From NCBI RefSeq assembly GCF_008801475.1, contig NZ_VZPP01000005.1, forward strand, positions 62,001-126,000: a DNA stretch of 64,000 bases, written 5' to 3'. This DNA comes from Pseudomonas moorei. Its GTDB lineage: Bacteria; Pseudomonadota; Gammaproteobacteria; Pseudomonadales; Pseudomonadaceae. The translations under genes and the position numbers were made by a program. Below the pieces are notes generated by a model that was not told where the DNA came from, did not search any database, and saw nothing but the letters and a program-made list of their open reading frames with translations. Below, one piece after another: positions 1 to 8,655 of this stretch (position 1 is the first letter of the stretch; each line of letters starts with the position of its first letter).

Positions 1-910
1 CGCAGCTCAGGTACTCGGCGTGCTTCTTCCAGGCCAGTTCTTCGGTTTCGCCGACGATCACGTTCAGCCCCATGAACACCTTGATGTCTTCAGGGTTGCG
101 CCCGGCTTCGACGGCGCTGGCGCGGACCTTGTCCACCTGCACTTTGGTCGACGGTTTGTTCTGGCCGCTGATGAACACGCATTCGGCATGGCGCCCGGCG
201 AACAGCAAGCCGCGATCGGAGCTGCCGGCCTGGAACAGCACCGGCGTGCGTTGCGGCGACGGCTCGCAGAGGTGATACCCCTCGACCTGATAGAACTCGC
301 CCTTGTGCTCGACCTTGTGCACTTTGTCGGGCTGCGCATAGATCCGTTGTTGCGGATCGTTGAGTACGGCCCCGTTTTCCCAGCTGCCTTCCCAGAGTTT
401 GTAGAGCACCTCCAGGTATTCGTCGGCCTGGTCGTAGCGGCGGTCATGCTCGACCTGTTCGCTCAGGCCCATGGCCTTGGCGGCGCTGTCGAGGTAGCCG
501 GTGACGATGTTCCAGCCCACCCGGCCACGGCTCAGGTGATCCAGGGTCGACATGCGCCGGGCGAACAGGTACGGCGGTTCGTAGGTGAGGTTGGCGGTGA
601 GGCCGAAGCCGAGGTTTCTGGTCACGGCGGCCATGGCCGAGACCAGCAGCAGCGGGTCGTTGACCGGCAGCTGGATCGACTCTTTCAGCGGTACGTCCAC
701 GGACTGCTGGTAGACGTCGTAGACGCCGACTATGTCGGCGATGAACAAGCCGTCGAACAGCCCGCGTTCCAGCAACTGCGCCAGTTCGGTCCAGTATTCG
801 ATGGTTTTGTATTGGGTCGAGGTGTCCCGGGGATGGGTCCACAAACCATGGTTGATGTGCCCGATGCAGTTCATGTTGAACGCGTTGAGCAGGATCTTTT
901 TCCTGGCCAT
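1..910 (-). CDS. FMN-dependent monooxygenase, NtaA/SnaA/DszA family (5' part only)
   Basis: The frame opens with ATG at 910 and is still open at base 1, so only the first ~303 codons are present; family members are usually about 440-460 residues. The N-terminus reads MARKKILLNAFNMNC, followed by an HPRDTS segment, a LFIADIVG strand and an LSRGRVGWNIVTG segment, all typical of class C flavin-dependent (luciferase-like) monooxygenases that use reduced FMN supplied by a reductase. Relatives act on organosulfur compounds or nitrilotriacetate-like substrates. The start shares its A with the TGA of the SfnB-type gene upstream (TGATG), so the two are translationally coupled. By context the likely role is oxidative release of sulfur from sulfones or sulfonates under sulfate limitation. 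The exact substrate cannot be read from the sequence. Confidence 0.88.
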   Translation of the reverse strand, partial: MARKKILLNAFNMNCIGHINHGLWTHPRDTSTQYKTIEYWTELAQLLERGLFDGLFIADIVGVYDVYQQSVDVPLKESIQLPVNDPLLLVSAMAAVTRNLGFGLTANLTYEPPYLFARRMSTLDHLSRGRVGWNIVTGYLDSAAKAMGLSEQVEHDRRYDQADEYLEVLYKLWEGSWENGAVLNDPQQRIYAQPDKVHKVEHKGEFYQVEGYHLCEPSPQRTPVLFQAGSSDRGLLFAGRHAECVFISGQNKPSTKVQVDKVRASAVEAGRNPEDIKVFMGLNVIVGETEELAWKKHAEYLSC

Positions 911-2103
911 CAGATAGTCCCCCGCAGTGGCGGGTTTTCATCATTGAGGTAGTAGTTGCCCACTGCGTGGTACTTCCAGCGCACCGGGTCGTGCAGGGTG
1001 TGCACGCGCGCGTTGCGCCAGTGGCGATCCAGACCGTGTTCGGCCAGGGTGGCCTGGCTGCCGGCCAGTTCGAACAGGGTGCTGCCAGCGGCCAGGGAAA
1101 TTTCGGTGCTGAGGGCGCGGGCTTCGGCGACGGCAATCGATGCGGCGGCGACGGTCTCGGCGTTAGTGTCGGCCTGGGCCTGGTCGAGGCGTTCACCGGC
1201 ACGTTCCAGCAGGGCCTCGGCAGCGTGCAGGCGAATGCTCAAGTGGCCGAAGCTCTTGATCGTCAGCGGGTCATCGGTGGCTTTTTCGTGGGTGGCGTCG
1301 ATCCACGGCCGGGTTTTGGTGCGCACGAAATGCAGCGCATCTTCATAGGCGGCGCGGGCGATGCCGGTGTCGATGGCGGCGTGGAGAATCTGCGCCAGCG
1401 GGCCGACCGGCGTCGGGCGCTCGAAGGCACTCTGGAACGGGATCACGTCTTCGGCGGCGACAAACACGTCTTCGAACACCACCGAGCCGCTGCCGGTGGT
1501 GCGCTGGCCAAAGCCGCTCCAGTCGTCGATCACGGTCAGGCCCTGGCTGTTGCGCGGGACGAACGCCAGTTGCTGCACGCCGTTTTCGTCCACAACGGAG
1601 GTCGGAATGCGTTGGGCGTAAATGGCCCCGGTTGAGTAGAACTTGCGGCCGTTGATGCGATAACCGTCGCCATCGCGGGTCAGGCGGGTGACGCGGTCGT
1701 GGGCGGTTTTGGTGCCCAGTTCGGCGAGGGCATTGCCGAAGCGCTGACCGGCCAGCACTTCGGCGTACAGGCGTTTTTTCTGCTCGGGGCTGCCGTTCAC
1801 GCGCAGCACTTCGAGGGCATAGAAATGGTTCTGCGGGATCTGCCCCAGCGAGCCGTCCGCCTGGGCGATCAGGGCGATGACGTTGGCCAGGGTGACGTTG
1901 GAAACCCCGGCGCCGCCGTACTCTTTGGGCACGCTGATGCCCCACAGGCCCGAGCGGGAAAACACTTCCAGCTCCGGGTGTGGCAAACGGCGTTCACGGT
2001 CGCGCAGGGCGCTGTCGCGTTTGAAATCTTCGGCCAGGTCGCTGGCGACAATCAGGGCTTGCTCATCGCTGGTGATGACCGCGACGTGTTGAGAAAGGGT
2101 CAT
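910..2103 (-). CDS. sfnB: SfnB-family sulfur-acquisition oxidoreductase (copy 1)
   Basis: This 397-residue protein has the acyl-CoA dehydrogenase fold: an N-terminal helical domain containing KEYGGAG, a middle beta domain with FYSTGAIYA and WSGFGQRTTGSG, and a C-terminal helical bundle ending in HDPVRWKYHAVG. That last motif is characteristic of the SfnB/DszC-like branch, which are flavin-dependent oxidoreductases or monooxygenases rather than true acyl-CoA dehydrogenases. ATG 2103 is preceded by GGAG. It overlaps the downstream luciferase-like monooxygenase by one base and follows a second SfnB paralogue, so the three form one operon. In Pseudomonas such genes are induced when sulfate is scarce. 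The substrate is inferred to be an organosulfur compound. Confidence 0.9.
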   Translation of the reverse strand: MTLSQHVAVITSDEQALIVASDLAEDFKRDSALRDRERRLPHPELEVFSRSGLWGISVPKEYGGAGVSNVTLANVIALIAQADGSLGQIPQNHFYALEVLRVNGSPEQKKRLYAEVLAGQRFGNALAELGTKTAHDRVTRLTRDGDGYRINGRKFYSTGAIYAQRIPTSVVDENGVQQLAFVPRNSQGLTVIDDWSGFGQRTTGSGSVVFEDVFVAAEDVIPFQSAFERPTPVGPLAQILHAAIDTGIARAAYEDALHFVRTKTRPWIDATHEKATDDPLTIKSFGHLSIRLHAAEALLERAGERLDQAQADTNAETVAAASIAVAEARALSTEISLAAGSTLFELAGSQATLAEHGLDRHWRNARVHTLHDPVRWKYHAVGNYYLNDENPPLRGTI

Positions 2104-2141
2104 GTGGTTCTCCAGAGCTCTGGTGAAAAGTGTTCTGGTCG

Positions 2142-3383
2142 TTAAATCCAGGAATGGCGAGCGGGCAATGTGCCGTTCAGGTGATAGCTGCCGACGGCGT
2201 GATATTTCCAGCGCACCGGGTCGTGCAGGGTGTGCACCCGGGCGTTGCGCCAGTGGCGGTCGAGGTTGAACTCGGCGAGGGTGGCGCGGCTGCCGGCCAG
2301 TTCGAACAGCTTCTCGCTGGCCAGCAGCGAAATCTCGGTGGTCAGCACTTTGGCTTCGGCCACGGCAATCGAGGCGCGGGCGGCGGACTCGGCGGTGAGC
2401 GGCGCGGCGCTGACCTGATCGAGCACCTGCCCGGCCTTGCGCAGCAGGGCTTCGGCGGCGTGCAATTCGATTTTCAGTCTGCCGATGTCGGCGATCACGT
2501 ACAGGTCATCGCTGGCCCGGTCGACCTTGGCGTCGATCCATGGCCGGGCACGGGTTTTCACGAATTCGATGGCGTCGTCGATGGCGCCACGGGCGATACC
2601 GGCGTCGATGGCGGCCTGGATCAGTTGCGAGACGGCGCCCTGGGTATTGGGCTTTTCATTGATCTTCCAGTTGTCCACCACCAGTTCGGCATCGACCCGC
2701 ACGTTGTTGAGCAAAATGGTGCCGCTGGCGGTGGTGCGCTGGCCGAAACCGGACCAGTCGTCGACGATGCGCAAGCCCGGCGTGCCGCGACGCACGAAGG
2801 CCAGCACTTGCTTGCCGTCGTCATTGAGCGCCTTGACCGCGACCCAGTGCGCGAACAGCGCGCCCGTGGAGTAGAACTTCTGCCCGTTGAGGACATAGCC
2901 ATCGCCGTCGGCGGTGATGCGTGCCTTGAGTTCCAGGGTGTTTTTGTTGCCGCGTTCAGGGCCGGCATTGCCGATGCGCCAGCCTTCGAGCACGCTTTTG
3001 AAGAGCAGTTTTTTCTGCACTTCGGTGGCGCTGCCGGACACCAGGTTGAGGATGCCGAACTGGTTCTGCGGGATTTGTCCGAGCGCCGGGTCTGCCGCGG
3101 AAATGATCGCGAACACCTCGGCTAACGTGACGAACGAAACCTGCGGGCCACCGTACTCGCGCGGGATGGCGATGCTGCCCAGGCCGCTGCGGGTGAACTG
3201 TTCGATTTCCGACCACGGCAGCTTGCGCTGCTGGTCGCGTTTGGCCGCTTGCAGGCGGGCGACTTGCGCCAGCTCATGGGCCGCCTTGATCGCTTGTGCG
3301 TCGTTGCGCAACACCTGCGCGGGCAACAACAGCGGGGCGACGTCCAGATCACTCTGGACAATTGCTTCTGCCAGACTGGACAT
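2142..3383 (-). CDS. sfnB: SfnB-family sulfur-acquisition oxidoreductase (copy 2)
   Basis: This is a 413-residue paralogue of the next gene, with the same WSGFGQRTTASG and HDPVRWKYHAVG motifs and the same three-domain acyl-CoA dehydrogenase-like layout. I chose ATG 3383 (MSSLAEAIV) because AAGGAG lies 8 bases upstream. A GTG at 3392 would overlap that ribosome-binding site. It is the first gene of the operon, 38 bases ahead of copy 1. The two copies differ clearly at both ends but share the core, which suggests either distinct substrates or a heteromeric enzyme. The upstream AT-rich segment at 3520-3570 probably carries the promoter. Confidence 0.9.
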   Translation of the reverse strand: MSSLAEAIVQSDLDVAPLLLPAQVLRNDAQAIKAAHELAQVARLQAAKRDQQRKLPWSEIEQFTRSGLGSIAIPREYGGPQVSFVTLAEVFAIISAADPALGQIPQNQFGILNLVSGSATEVQKKLLFKSVLEGWRIGNAGPERGNKNTLELKARITADGDGYVLNGQKFYSTGALFAHWVAVKALNDDGKQVLAFVRRGTPGLRIVDDWSGFGQRTTASGTILLNNVRVDAELVVDNWKINEKPNTQGAVSQLIQAAIDAGIARGAIDDAIEFVKTRARPWIDAKVDRASDDLYVIADIGRLKIELHAAEALLRKAGQVLDQVSAAPLTAESAARASIAVAEAKVLTTEISLLASEKLFELAGSRATLAEFNLDRHWRNARVHTLHDPVRWKYHAVGSYHLNGTLPARHSWI

Positions 3384-3514
3384 CAACGCCACTCCTTGGC
3401 TGCACGCAATGCCCTGGCGATCTGCACTGGGGTGATTGTGTTCCGGACCATACCTACCTCACATCTCATGGAAGCGCCGCGGGGTGCGGCGAACGAAAAC
3501 AAGAATGTCCGGTG

Positions 3515-3570
3515 GTCCGGTCTATATACCCTAAGCGTTTATAAATAAGTTATGAACTAACTTTTAGGAA
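3515..3570 (-). promoter_or_regulatory. Putative promoter region of the sfnB operon
   Basis: On the minus strand an AT-rich stretch (CTTATTTATAAACGCTTAGG followed by GTATATAGACC) lies about 150 bases upstream of the first sfnB. It resembles the AT-rich CysB-type activation regions seen before sulfonate-utilisation genes. The GTATATA could be the -10 element. This is inferred from base composition and position only. Confidence 0.35.
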
Positions 3571-3650
3571 TATATATAGAAGTGTGTCATCGCCCACTGT
3601 TCATGGGGCAACAGTTGTTTCTGGGGCAACAGTTCAAGGCTGGATTTGGC

Positions 3651-3727
3651 TTTTTGCAGGAGCAAGGCGTGCCCGCGATAGCGCCCATTGGATCGCCATC
3701 GCGGACACGCCTTGCTCCTGCAGAAAA
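3651..3727. repeat. Long inverted repeat (REPIN-like)
   Basis: The arms at 3651-3680 and 3699-3727 are near-perfect reverse complements (tttttgcaggagcaaggc against gccttgctcctgcagaaaaa), with the inner part GCCCGCGAT/ATCGCGGAC. It is a palindromic pair like a REPIN, but its core (GCAGGAGCAAGGCGTG) differs from the GGGAGCGAGCTTGCTCGC class found elsewhere in the window. Confidence 0.75.
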
Positions 3728-3751
3728 AGCGCCGCGCAAGGCGCAAATGTC

Positions 3752-4516
3752 TCATCGCCTGCGGGCTTCGGCTGCTTTGAGGGAGGCTTTCTTCGGGACT
3801 TTGAGGTAAGGGTTGGCGCAACCAATCTTCAGCGTTCGCGCCGGCGCCCAGCGCGAGTTGTTGCCCACGCGGTCGAGGATGCAGTACGTCACTTCCAGGC
3901 GCAGGTCTTCGCCGCCTTCGAGGATGATCGCTGGCGGCACCCAGACCTGGATCGGTTGACCAACATCGCTGGTCTTGACCCGGGGCAGGTCCATGCGCAC
4001 GTCACCTCAGCGCAGGGTGATTTCATCGTCGACGGCCATGTTCAGGTACGGCTCGATGGTTAACGGCACACCCCGCTTGACCTGGTTCGGATTGACCCCC
4101 TGGCGGCGGATCGTCTCGGGGATGCTGACCGGTGCCAGGCTCTGGTTTTCGTCGCCACACAGGGCCGAGGGCTGGCCACCGGGGCAATCGAGTTTGATCT
4201 GTACGGATCTGGCGGCAGACAGCGCCGGGCCCCGGCCGACCTGCATGACCCGGTAGTGGATGCGCGAGGTGCCATTGTCGATGAAGCTCTCGGGCACGCG
4301 CAGTTGAACGGGATGGCCGACGTCAGTGGCGGTCAGCACGCGGGAGGCGACGTAGCAGTGGTTCCAGAACAGTTCGATCAGGTCGCCTTCGTCCATTGTG
4401 GCGTAGGCGGGCACCTCGATCAGCAGGTGCGCGGCGGAAGTGATGTTGATGCCGGTTTTGTGGGATTGCGCCAGGGTCGGGGCCGCCAGTCCGGTTTTGT
4501 TCGAGGTGCTTGTCAT
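3752..4516 (-). pseudogene. Hypothetical protein interrupted by an in-frame TGA
   Basis: The frame starts at ATG 4516 (AGGAG 7 bases upstream), runs 169 codons to a TGA at 4007-4009, and continues in the same frame for 85 more codons to a stop at 3752. The join reads ...DDEITLR-stop-GDVRMDLPRV..., where a single C-to-T change on the plus strand would turn a TGG (Trp) into TGA. Both halves have the same kind of sequence: short beta-strand-like repeats with GHPVQLRVPESFI in the first half and GQPIQVWVPPAII in the second. This suggests tandem Ig-like domains in one ~254-residue protein. I do not recognise a named family. It is either a recent pseudogene, a sequencing error, or two polypeptides. 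Confidence 0.7.
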
Positions 4517-4983
4517 AGAGTCTCCTTGAAGTCTTGCAACGAGGTCGGTTTCTGGAAAACCGGAAACTTTAATATCGAGCAGCAAGACCGTTCATTACTT
4601 TGAGTGGAAATAATGAGTGCGCGTGATGATTGACGTCGGTGGGAGACTAGATACGAGTTCGATTGAATAAGTGTCAATAGCGTTAGTTGCTCGAATACAA
4701 AATCCGCTGTTATTCAGAAAGTTCCTACGTAATGAAGTTAATAAACGCTATAGGTGCGTCGACATTGACCATGAAGGCCAGCAATGCTTGGTTTTTTGGC
4801 GGTGGTGTGGGGTGGCGGCGAGCGGCCTGGAGACGTTATGTGTTTGTTGCAGGATATAAATATGTACCGCGTGCTCTGACAAAAAGTTGCTTATTGTCTG
4901 TGTTGCTTAATTATGTTTGAAAGGGGTTTTGATAGGAGGGTGAAACTTCCATCCATGGAAGTTTGCAATTGTTGCGAGGGGAT
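4517..4983. other. Gene-free AT-rich spacer with a 22-bp palindrome
   Basis: Between the interrupted gene and tcyN there is no convincing coding frame. The DNA is richer in A+T than the surroundings. It ends with a palindrome at 4943-4964 (AAACTTCCAT, CC, ATGGAAGTTT) just beyond the tcyN stop, which may act as a transcription stop or mRNA 3' protector for the tcy operon. Confidence 0.5.
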
Positions 4984-5739
4984 TTAGTTGTGAGCGTTAT
5001 TCAGGAACTTGCTGAGAAACTGTTTGGTGCGCTCTTCCTTCGGATTGGCAAACAGCGCCTTCGCTTCGCCTTGCTCGACGATCACGCCCTTGTCGAAAAA
5101 CACCACACGATTGGCCACGTCGCGGGCGAAGCCCATTTCGTGGGTGACGATGACCATGGTGCGTTTTTCCTCGGCCAGGCTGCGAATAGTCGAAAGCACC
5201 TCGCCGACCAGCTCCGGGTCCAGCGCTGAGGTCGGTTCGTCGAACAGGATCACTTCAGGTTCCATCGCTAGCGCACGGGCAATCGCCACACGCTGTTGCT
5301 GACCGCCCGAGAGGCGGCGCGGGTAGGCGTCTTCCTTGCCCGCCAGGCCGACCCTGGCCAACAGCTTTTTACCCAGGGCAACGGCGTCGGCGTGCGGGAT
5401 CTTCTTGACGATGATCGGGCCTTCGATGACGTTTTCCAGGGCGGTGCGATGGGGGAACAGGTTGAAGTTCTGGAACACGAAGCCCACGTGCTGGCGCAAG
5501 CGGCGCACCAGGCTCTGCTGCTGGTTCAACGGGCGGCTGGTATCGATCTCGATGTCGCCGACCTTGATCCGGCCGCTGGTGGGTTCTTCCAGGAAGTTCA
5601 GGCAGCGCAGGAACGTGGTCTTGCCCGAGCCGCTCGGCCCGATGATCGCCACGACCTCACCTTCCTTCACTTGCAGATCGATGCCGTTGAGCACGACTTG
5701 ACCCTTGAACTGCTTTGTCAGTTTTTCCACGACAATCAT
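4984..5739 (-). CDS. tcyN: L-cystine ABC transporter, ATP-binding protein
   Basis: This 251-residue polar amino-acid transporter ATPase has Walker [10 protein letters not shown] (about residue 34), a Q-loop FQNFNLFPH, the signature [10 protein letters not shown], Walker [13 protein letters not shown] and a switch-region THEMGFA. It powers uptake through the adjacent permease TcyL and binding protein TcyJ. It is the last gene of the tcyJLN operon, 4 bases after tcyL. Substrate assignment to cystine rests on the order binding protein-permease-ATPase next to D-cysteine desulfhydrase and serine acetyltransferase, and on closeness to the E. coli FliY/YecS/YecC set. Confidence 0.92.
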   Translation of the reverse strand: MIVVEKLTKQFKGQVVLNGIDLQVKEGEVVAIIGPSGSGKTTFLRCLNFLEEPTSGRIKVGDIEIDTSRPLNQQQSLVRRLRQHVGFVFQNFNLFPHRTALENVIEGPIIVKKIPHADAVALGKKLLARVGLAGKEDAYPRRLSGGQQQRVAIARALAMEPEVILFDEPTSALDPELVGEVLSTIRSLAEEKRTMVIVTHEMGFARDVANRVVFFDKGVIVEQGEAKALFANPKEERTKQFLSKFLNNAHN

Positions 5740-5743
5740 GGGG

Positions 5744-6409
5744 TCAGGACTCCTGGTCGTGCCGATTGACCCGGGCTTCCAACTGGTTCTGCAGGTGCGA
5801 CAGCACCGTGGCCAGAATCCAGTAGATCAGCGCGGCGGCCAGATACATGGTGAACACTTCGAAGGTACGGGCGGTGATCAGCTGAGCCTGACGGAACAGC
5901 TCCGGCACCTGGATGGTGGCTGCCAGGGCGGTGTCCTTGACCAGCGAAATGAAACTGTTGCCCAGCGGCGGCAATGCGGTGCGCATCGCCTGCGGCAGGA
6001 TGGCCCGGCGCAGGGTCTGCGCACGGGTCATGCCGATACTGGCAGCCGCTTCCCACTGGCCGCGCTCGATGGAGCTGATCGCGGCACGCAGGATTTCACA
6101 GGCGTAGGCGGCCATGTTCAGCGAGAAGCCGATCAGGGCTGCCGGCAGCGGATCAAGTTCCATGCCCAATTGCGGCAAGCCGTAATAGATCACGAACAGT
6201 TGCACCAGCAACGGCGTGCCGCGAAAGAACGACACGTAGATGCGGGCGATCCAGCTCACCAGTTTGAAGCGCGACAAGCGCATCAGGGCCAGGCCGAAGC
6301 CCATCACCAGGCCGAAGAACATCCCGCCCAGGCTCAAGATGACCGTGTAGTAGGCCCCCTTGAGCAGGAAGGGCAGGGAGTCCAGTGCGAGTTGAAAAGC
6401 TTCTTCCAT
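5744..6409 (-). CDS. tcyL: L-cystine ABC transporter, permease
   Basis: This is a 221-residue inner-membrane protein of the His/Glu/Gln/Arg/opine permease family. Hydrophobic segments lie near residues 18-40, 55-75, 90-110 and 185-205. The sequence [20 protein letters not shown] is the family hallmark, and the EAA loop is seen as [21 protein letters not shown]. Its ATG overlaps the TAA of tcyJ (TAATG), so it is translationally coupled. It forms the channel with itself or a partner and couples to TcyN. Confidence 0.92.
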   Translation of the reverse strand: MEEAFQLALDSLPFLLKGAYYTVILSLGGMFFGLVMGFGLALMRLSRFKLVSWIARIYVSFFRGTPLLVQLFVIYYGLPQLGMELDPLPAALIGFSLNMAAYACEILRAAISSIERGQWEAAASIGMTRAQTLRRAILPQAMRTALPPLGNSFISLVKDTALAATIQVPELFRQAQLITARTFEVFTMYLAAALIYWILATVLSHLQNQLEARVNRHDQES

Positions 6410-7203
6410 TATTGAGTGACGTCAGCGCTGAAGTATTTTTCCGAAAGCTTTTTCAGCGTGCCGTCGGCGCGCAGCTTGTCGATGGCTTTGTTCACAGCGG
6501 CCAACAGTTCAGGCTCGCCTTTGCGCAGGGCAATGCCGGCTTCCTGACGGGAGAACGCTTCGCCGGCGGCAGAAGTGTCCTTGGCTTTCTTGGCGTATTC
6601 CAGCGCGGCGAGGCGGTCGATCAGGATGGCGTCGATACGGCCGACACGCAGGTCCTGGAACTTGGTTGGGTCATCTTCGTAGGTGCGGACGTCAGCCTTG
6701 GGCACATTCTCTTTCACCCACGCTTCGTAGTTGGTGCCCAGGCCTACGCCGACTTTCTTGCCGGCCAGGTCGGCGGCGGTCTTGATGGTGTCCTTGTTCT
6801 TGGTCAGCGTCAGCGCCTGAATCCCGGAAACGGTGTAAGGCTCGGAGAAGTCATACTTCTTCTTGCGCTCTTCGGAGATGGTCACCTGGTTGATCACCGC
6901 GTCCAGACGCTTGGATTCCAGCGCCGCGAGGATGCCGTCCCATTTGGTCGGTTGCAGTTTGACCTTCACGCCCAGCTCTTTGGCCAGGGCTTCGGAGAAC
7001 TCGACTTCGAAGCCGGTCAGTTTGCCGTCGGCGTCGACGAAACTGAACGGCGGGTAGGTGCCTTCCAGACCGACGTTGATCACGCCAGCGTCCTTGATTT
7101 TTTGCAGTTGCTCACCGGCAACCGCTTGGCCCAGCAGACCGACGCCCAGCGCCAGGCCCAGCGAACCTACCAGCAGATTTCGACGTAGTGCGGAAAAATT
7201 CAT
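6409..7203 (-). CDS. tcyJ: L-cystine ABC transporter, periplasmic binding protein
   Basis: This 264-residue protein has a signal peptide (basic MNFSALRRN, hydrophobic core, cleavage near AVAGEQ) followed by a class 3 solute-binding fold with NVGLEGTYPPFSFVDADGK and GFEVEFSEALAKEL. It captures cystine and possibly diaminopimelate or D-cysteine in the periplasm (family knowledge for FliY). It is the first gene of the operon. The long AT-rich upstream region (7204-7400) fits a CysB-type regulated promoter. Confidence 0.92.
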   Translation of the reverse strand: MNFSALRRNLLVGSLGLALGVGLLGQAVAGEQLQKIKDAGVINVGLEGTYPPFSFVDADGKLTGFEVEFSEALAKELGVKVKLQPTKWDGILAALESKRLDAVINQVTISEERKKKYDFSEPYTVSGIQALTLTKNKDTIKTAADLAGKKVGVGLGTNYEAWVKENVPKADVRTYEDDPTKFQDLRVGRIDAILIDRLAALEYAKKAKDTSAAGEAFSRQEAGIALRKGEPELLAAVNKAIDKLRADGTLKKLSEKYFSADVTQ

Positions 7204-7400
7204 GACAAGCCCCTGTGTTTTCTTATGGAAGACGCTTTAGGAAAGTTGGCAAATTCGGGATTTGAACGACTGCGATATCCTGCCCTAAAGCAGCGTATGC
7301 GTCTTGCAGCAAATTTGCCTAAGGTATGACTATATGATGGCGTTATTAGATTAGAAAATAATAAATTCTATTTTTGTTATGCAATAAAGGAATATGTGAG
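7204..7400 (-). promoter_or_regulatory. AT-rich promoter region of tcyJLN
   Basis: The stretch 7320-7395 is strikingly AT-rich (runs such as TTAGATTAGAAAATAATAAA) in an otherwise GC-rich chromosome and lies directly upstream of the first cystine transporter gene. CysB-activated promoters commonly look like this. No specific operator can be defined by eye. Confidence 0.35.
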
Positions 7401-7408
7401 CATTGTGG

Positions 7409-7439
7409 AAAAGATCGCAGCCTGCGACTGCAATCTTTT
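7409..7439 (-). terminator. Terminator after dcyD
   Basis: An inverted repeat AAAAGATCGCAG...CTGCAATCTTTT lies just beyond the dcyD stop and ends in a T-run in the minus direction. It is also one of the common short palindromes of Pseudomonas genomes. Confidence 0.6.
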
Positions 7440-7450
7440 GATCTTCACGG

Positions 7451-8458
7451 TTACAGAAAGTCCTTGTAGGCAAACAACGCCGGCGCCCCACCGGTGTGCA
7501 GGAAGATGATCGGGCCTTCATCGAAGCGTTGACGACCGATGCCATCAAGCAACCCGGCCATCGCCTTGCCGGTGTAGACCGGGTCCAGCAGCAGGCCTTC
7601 CTGACTCGCCACCAGCTTCACCGCCGCCAGAGTCCCGGCATTGGGTTCGCCGTAGCGTGGCGCGAAATACTCGTCCCACAACTCGACCTTGAAACTCTTC
7701 GGCAGGCTCACACCCAGCAACTCGGCGGTGCGCTCGGCCAGGCCCTGTACCTTCGGTCGCTGGTCCTCATCGCTACGGGACACCGTGACGCCAATGACTG
7801 GCAAATCCGGCAGTGCTTCGCTCAAGGCCAATGCCAGGCCGCTGTGGGTTCCGGCGCTGCCCGAGGCCAACACCACGGCGGCGAAATTCAGGCCGGTGTC
7901 CTTGATCTGTTCCGCCAGTTCCAACCCGGCATGCACATACCCCAGGGCGCCCAGCGCATTGGAGCCGCCAATCGGCACCAGATACGGCTTTTTGCCGTTG
8001 CTGCGCAAGCGAGCGGCGAGGGCATGCAATTGCTCGTCGGCATTGTCGAGGTTTTCCACCAGCTCGACCTTGGCATCGAACAGGTCCAGCAACAGCCGAT
8101 TGCCATTGCCGAGATAGTTGGCGTCGTCGGTGCCGAGGGGGTTTTCCAGCAGCGCTACACAGCCCAGGCCCAGTTTGGCGGCAATGGCGGCCGTCTGGCG
8201 CACATGGTTGGACTGAATCGCGCCAGCGGTGATCAAGGTGTCGGCACCTTGCGCCAGGGCATCGGCGGCCAGGTACTCGAGTTTGCGCAGCTTGTTGCCG
8301 CCCATGGCCAGCGGTGTCAGGTCATCGCGTTTGACGTACACGTCGCGGCCCAGCCAGGTCGACAGGCGTTCGAGCTTTTCCAGGGCGGTGGGCTGACCGA
8401 GCAGGTCGAGACGGTTAAAGCGGGCAAGCTGTTGTTTGATCGGCTCTTGATTGAACAT
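7451..8458 (-). CDS. dcyD: D-cysteine desulfhydrase
   Basis: This is a 335-residue PLP enzyme of the ACC-deaminase/D-cysteine desulfhydrase family. It converts D-cysteine to pyruvate, ammonia and sulfide. The N-terminal motif [20 protein letters not shown] holds the PLP lysine, and [13 protein letters not shown] and [12 protein letters not shown] follow. The start is ATG 8458 (MFNQEPIKQ); a frame that continues upstream lacks family resemblance. It is encoded just upstream of the tcyJLN operon on the same strand, the usual partner of cystine uptake, so imported D-cyst(e)ine can feed sulfide assimilation. Confidence 0.92.
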   Translation of the reverse strand: MFNQEPIKQQLARFNRLDLLGQPTALEKLERLSTWLGRDVYVKRDDLTPLAMGGNKLRKLEYLAADALAQGADTLITAGAIQSNHVRQTAAIAAKLGLGCVALLENPLGTDDANYLGNGNRLLLDLFDAKVELVENLDNADEQLHALAARLRSNGKKPYLVPIGGSNALGALGYVHAGLELAEQIKDTGLNFAAVVLASGSAGTHSGLALALSEALPDLPVIGVTVSRSDEDQRPKVQGLAERTAELLGVSLPKSFKVELWDEYFAPRYGEPNAGTLAAVKLVASQEGLLLDPVYTGKAMAGLLDGIGRQRFDEGPIIFLHTGGAPALFAYKDFL

Positions 8459-8655
8459 GGTTCCGTACTGGCGGTGGGAGATGTGTGGACTATAGGCACG
8501 CCTATTTGAAGCGGCAACCGCCAACCACCAATCGCTTATAGCCAACAGTGCTTAACACAGCACAATTGGTTCTTAATTTGGCTCACGGCCCTTGCCGTAA
8601 AGTATTTGCCTTTGACGCGGCCAGACTGTCCGGCCGCCCGTGAGGAGTTTTTACC

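Noticed and set aside
4671..4920. Two small plus-strand frames in the AT-rich spacer before tcyN
   Set aside because: No convincing ribosome site, no recognisable protein features, and they overlap each other out of frame.
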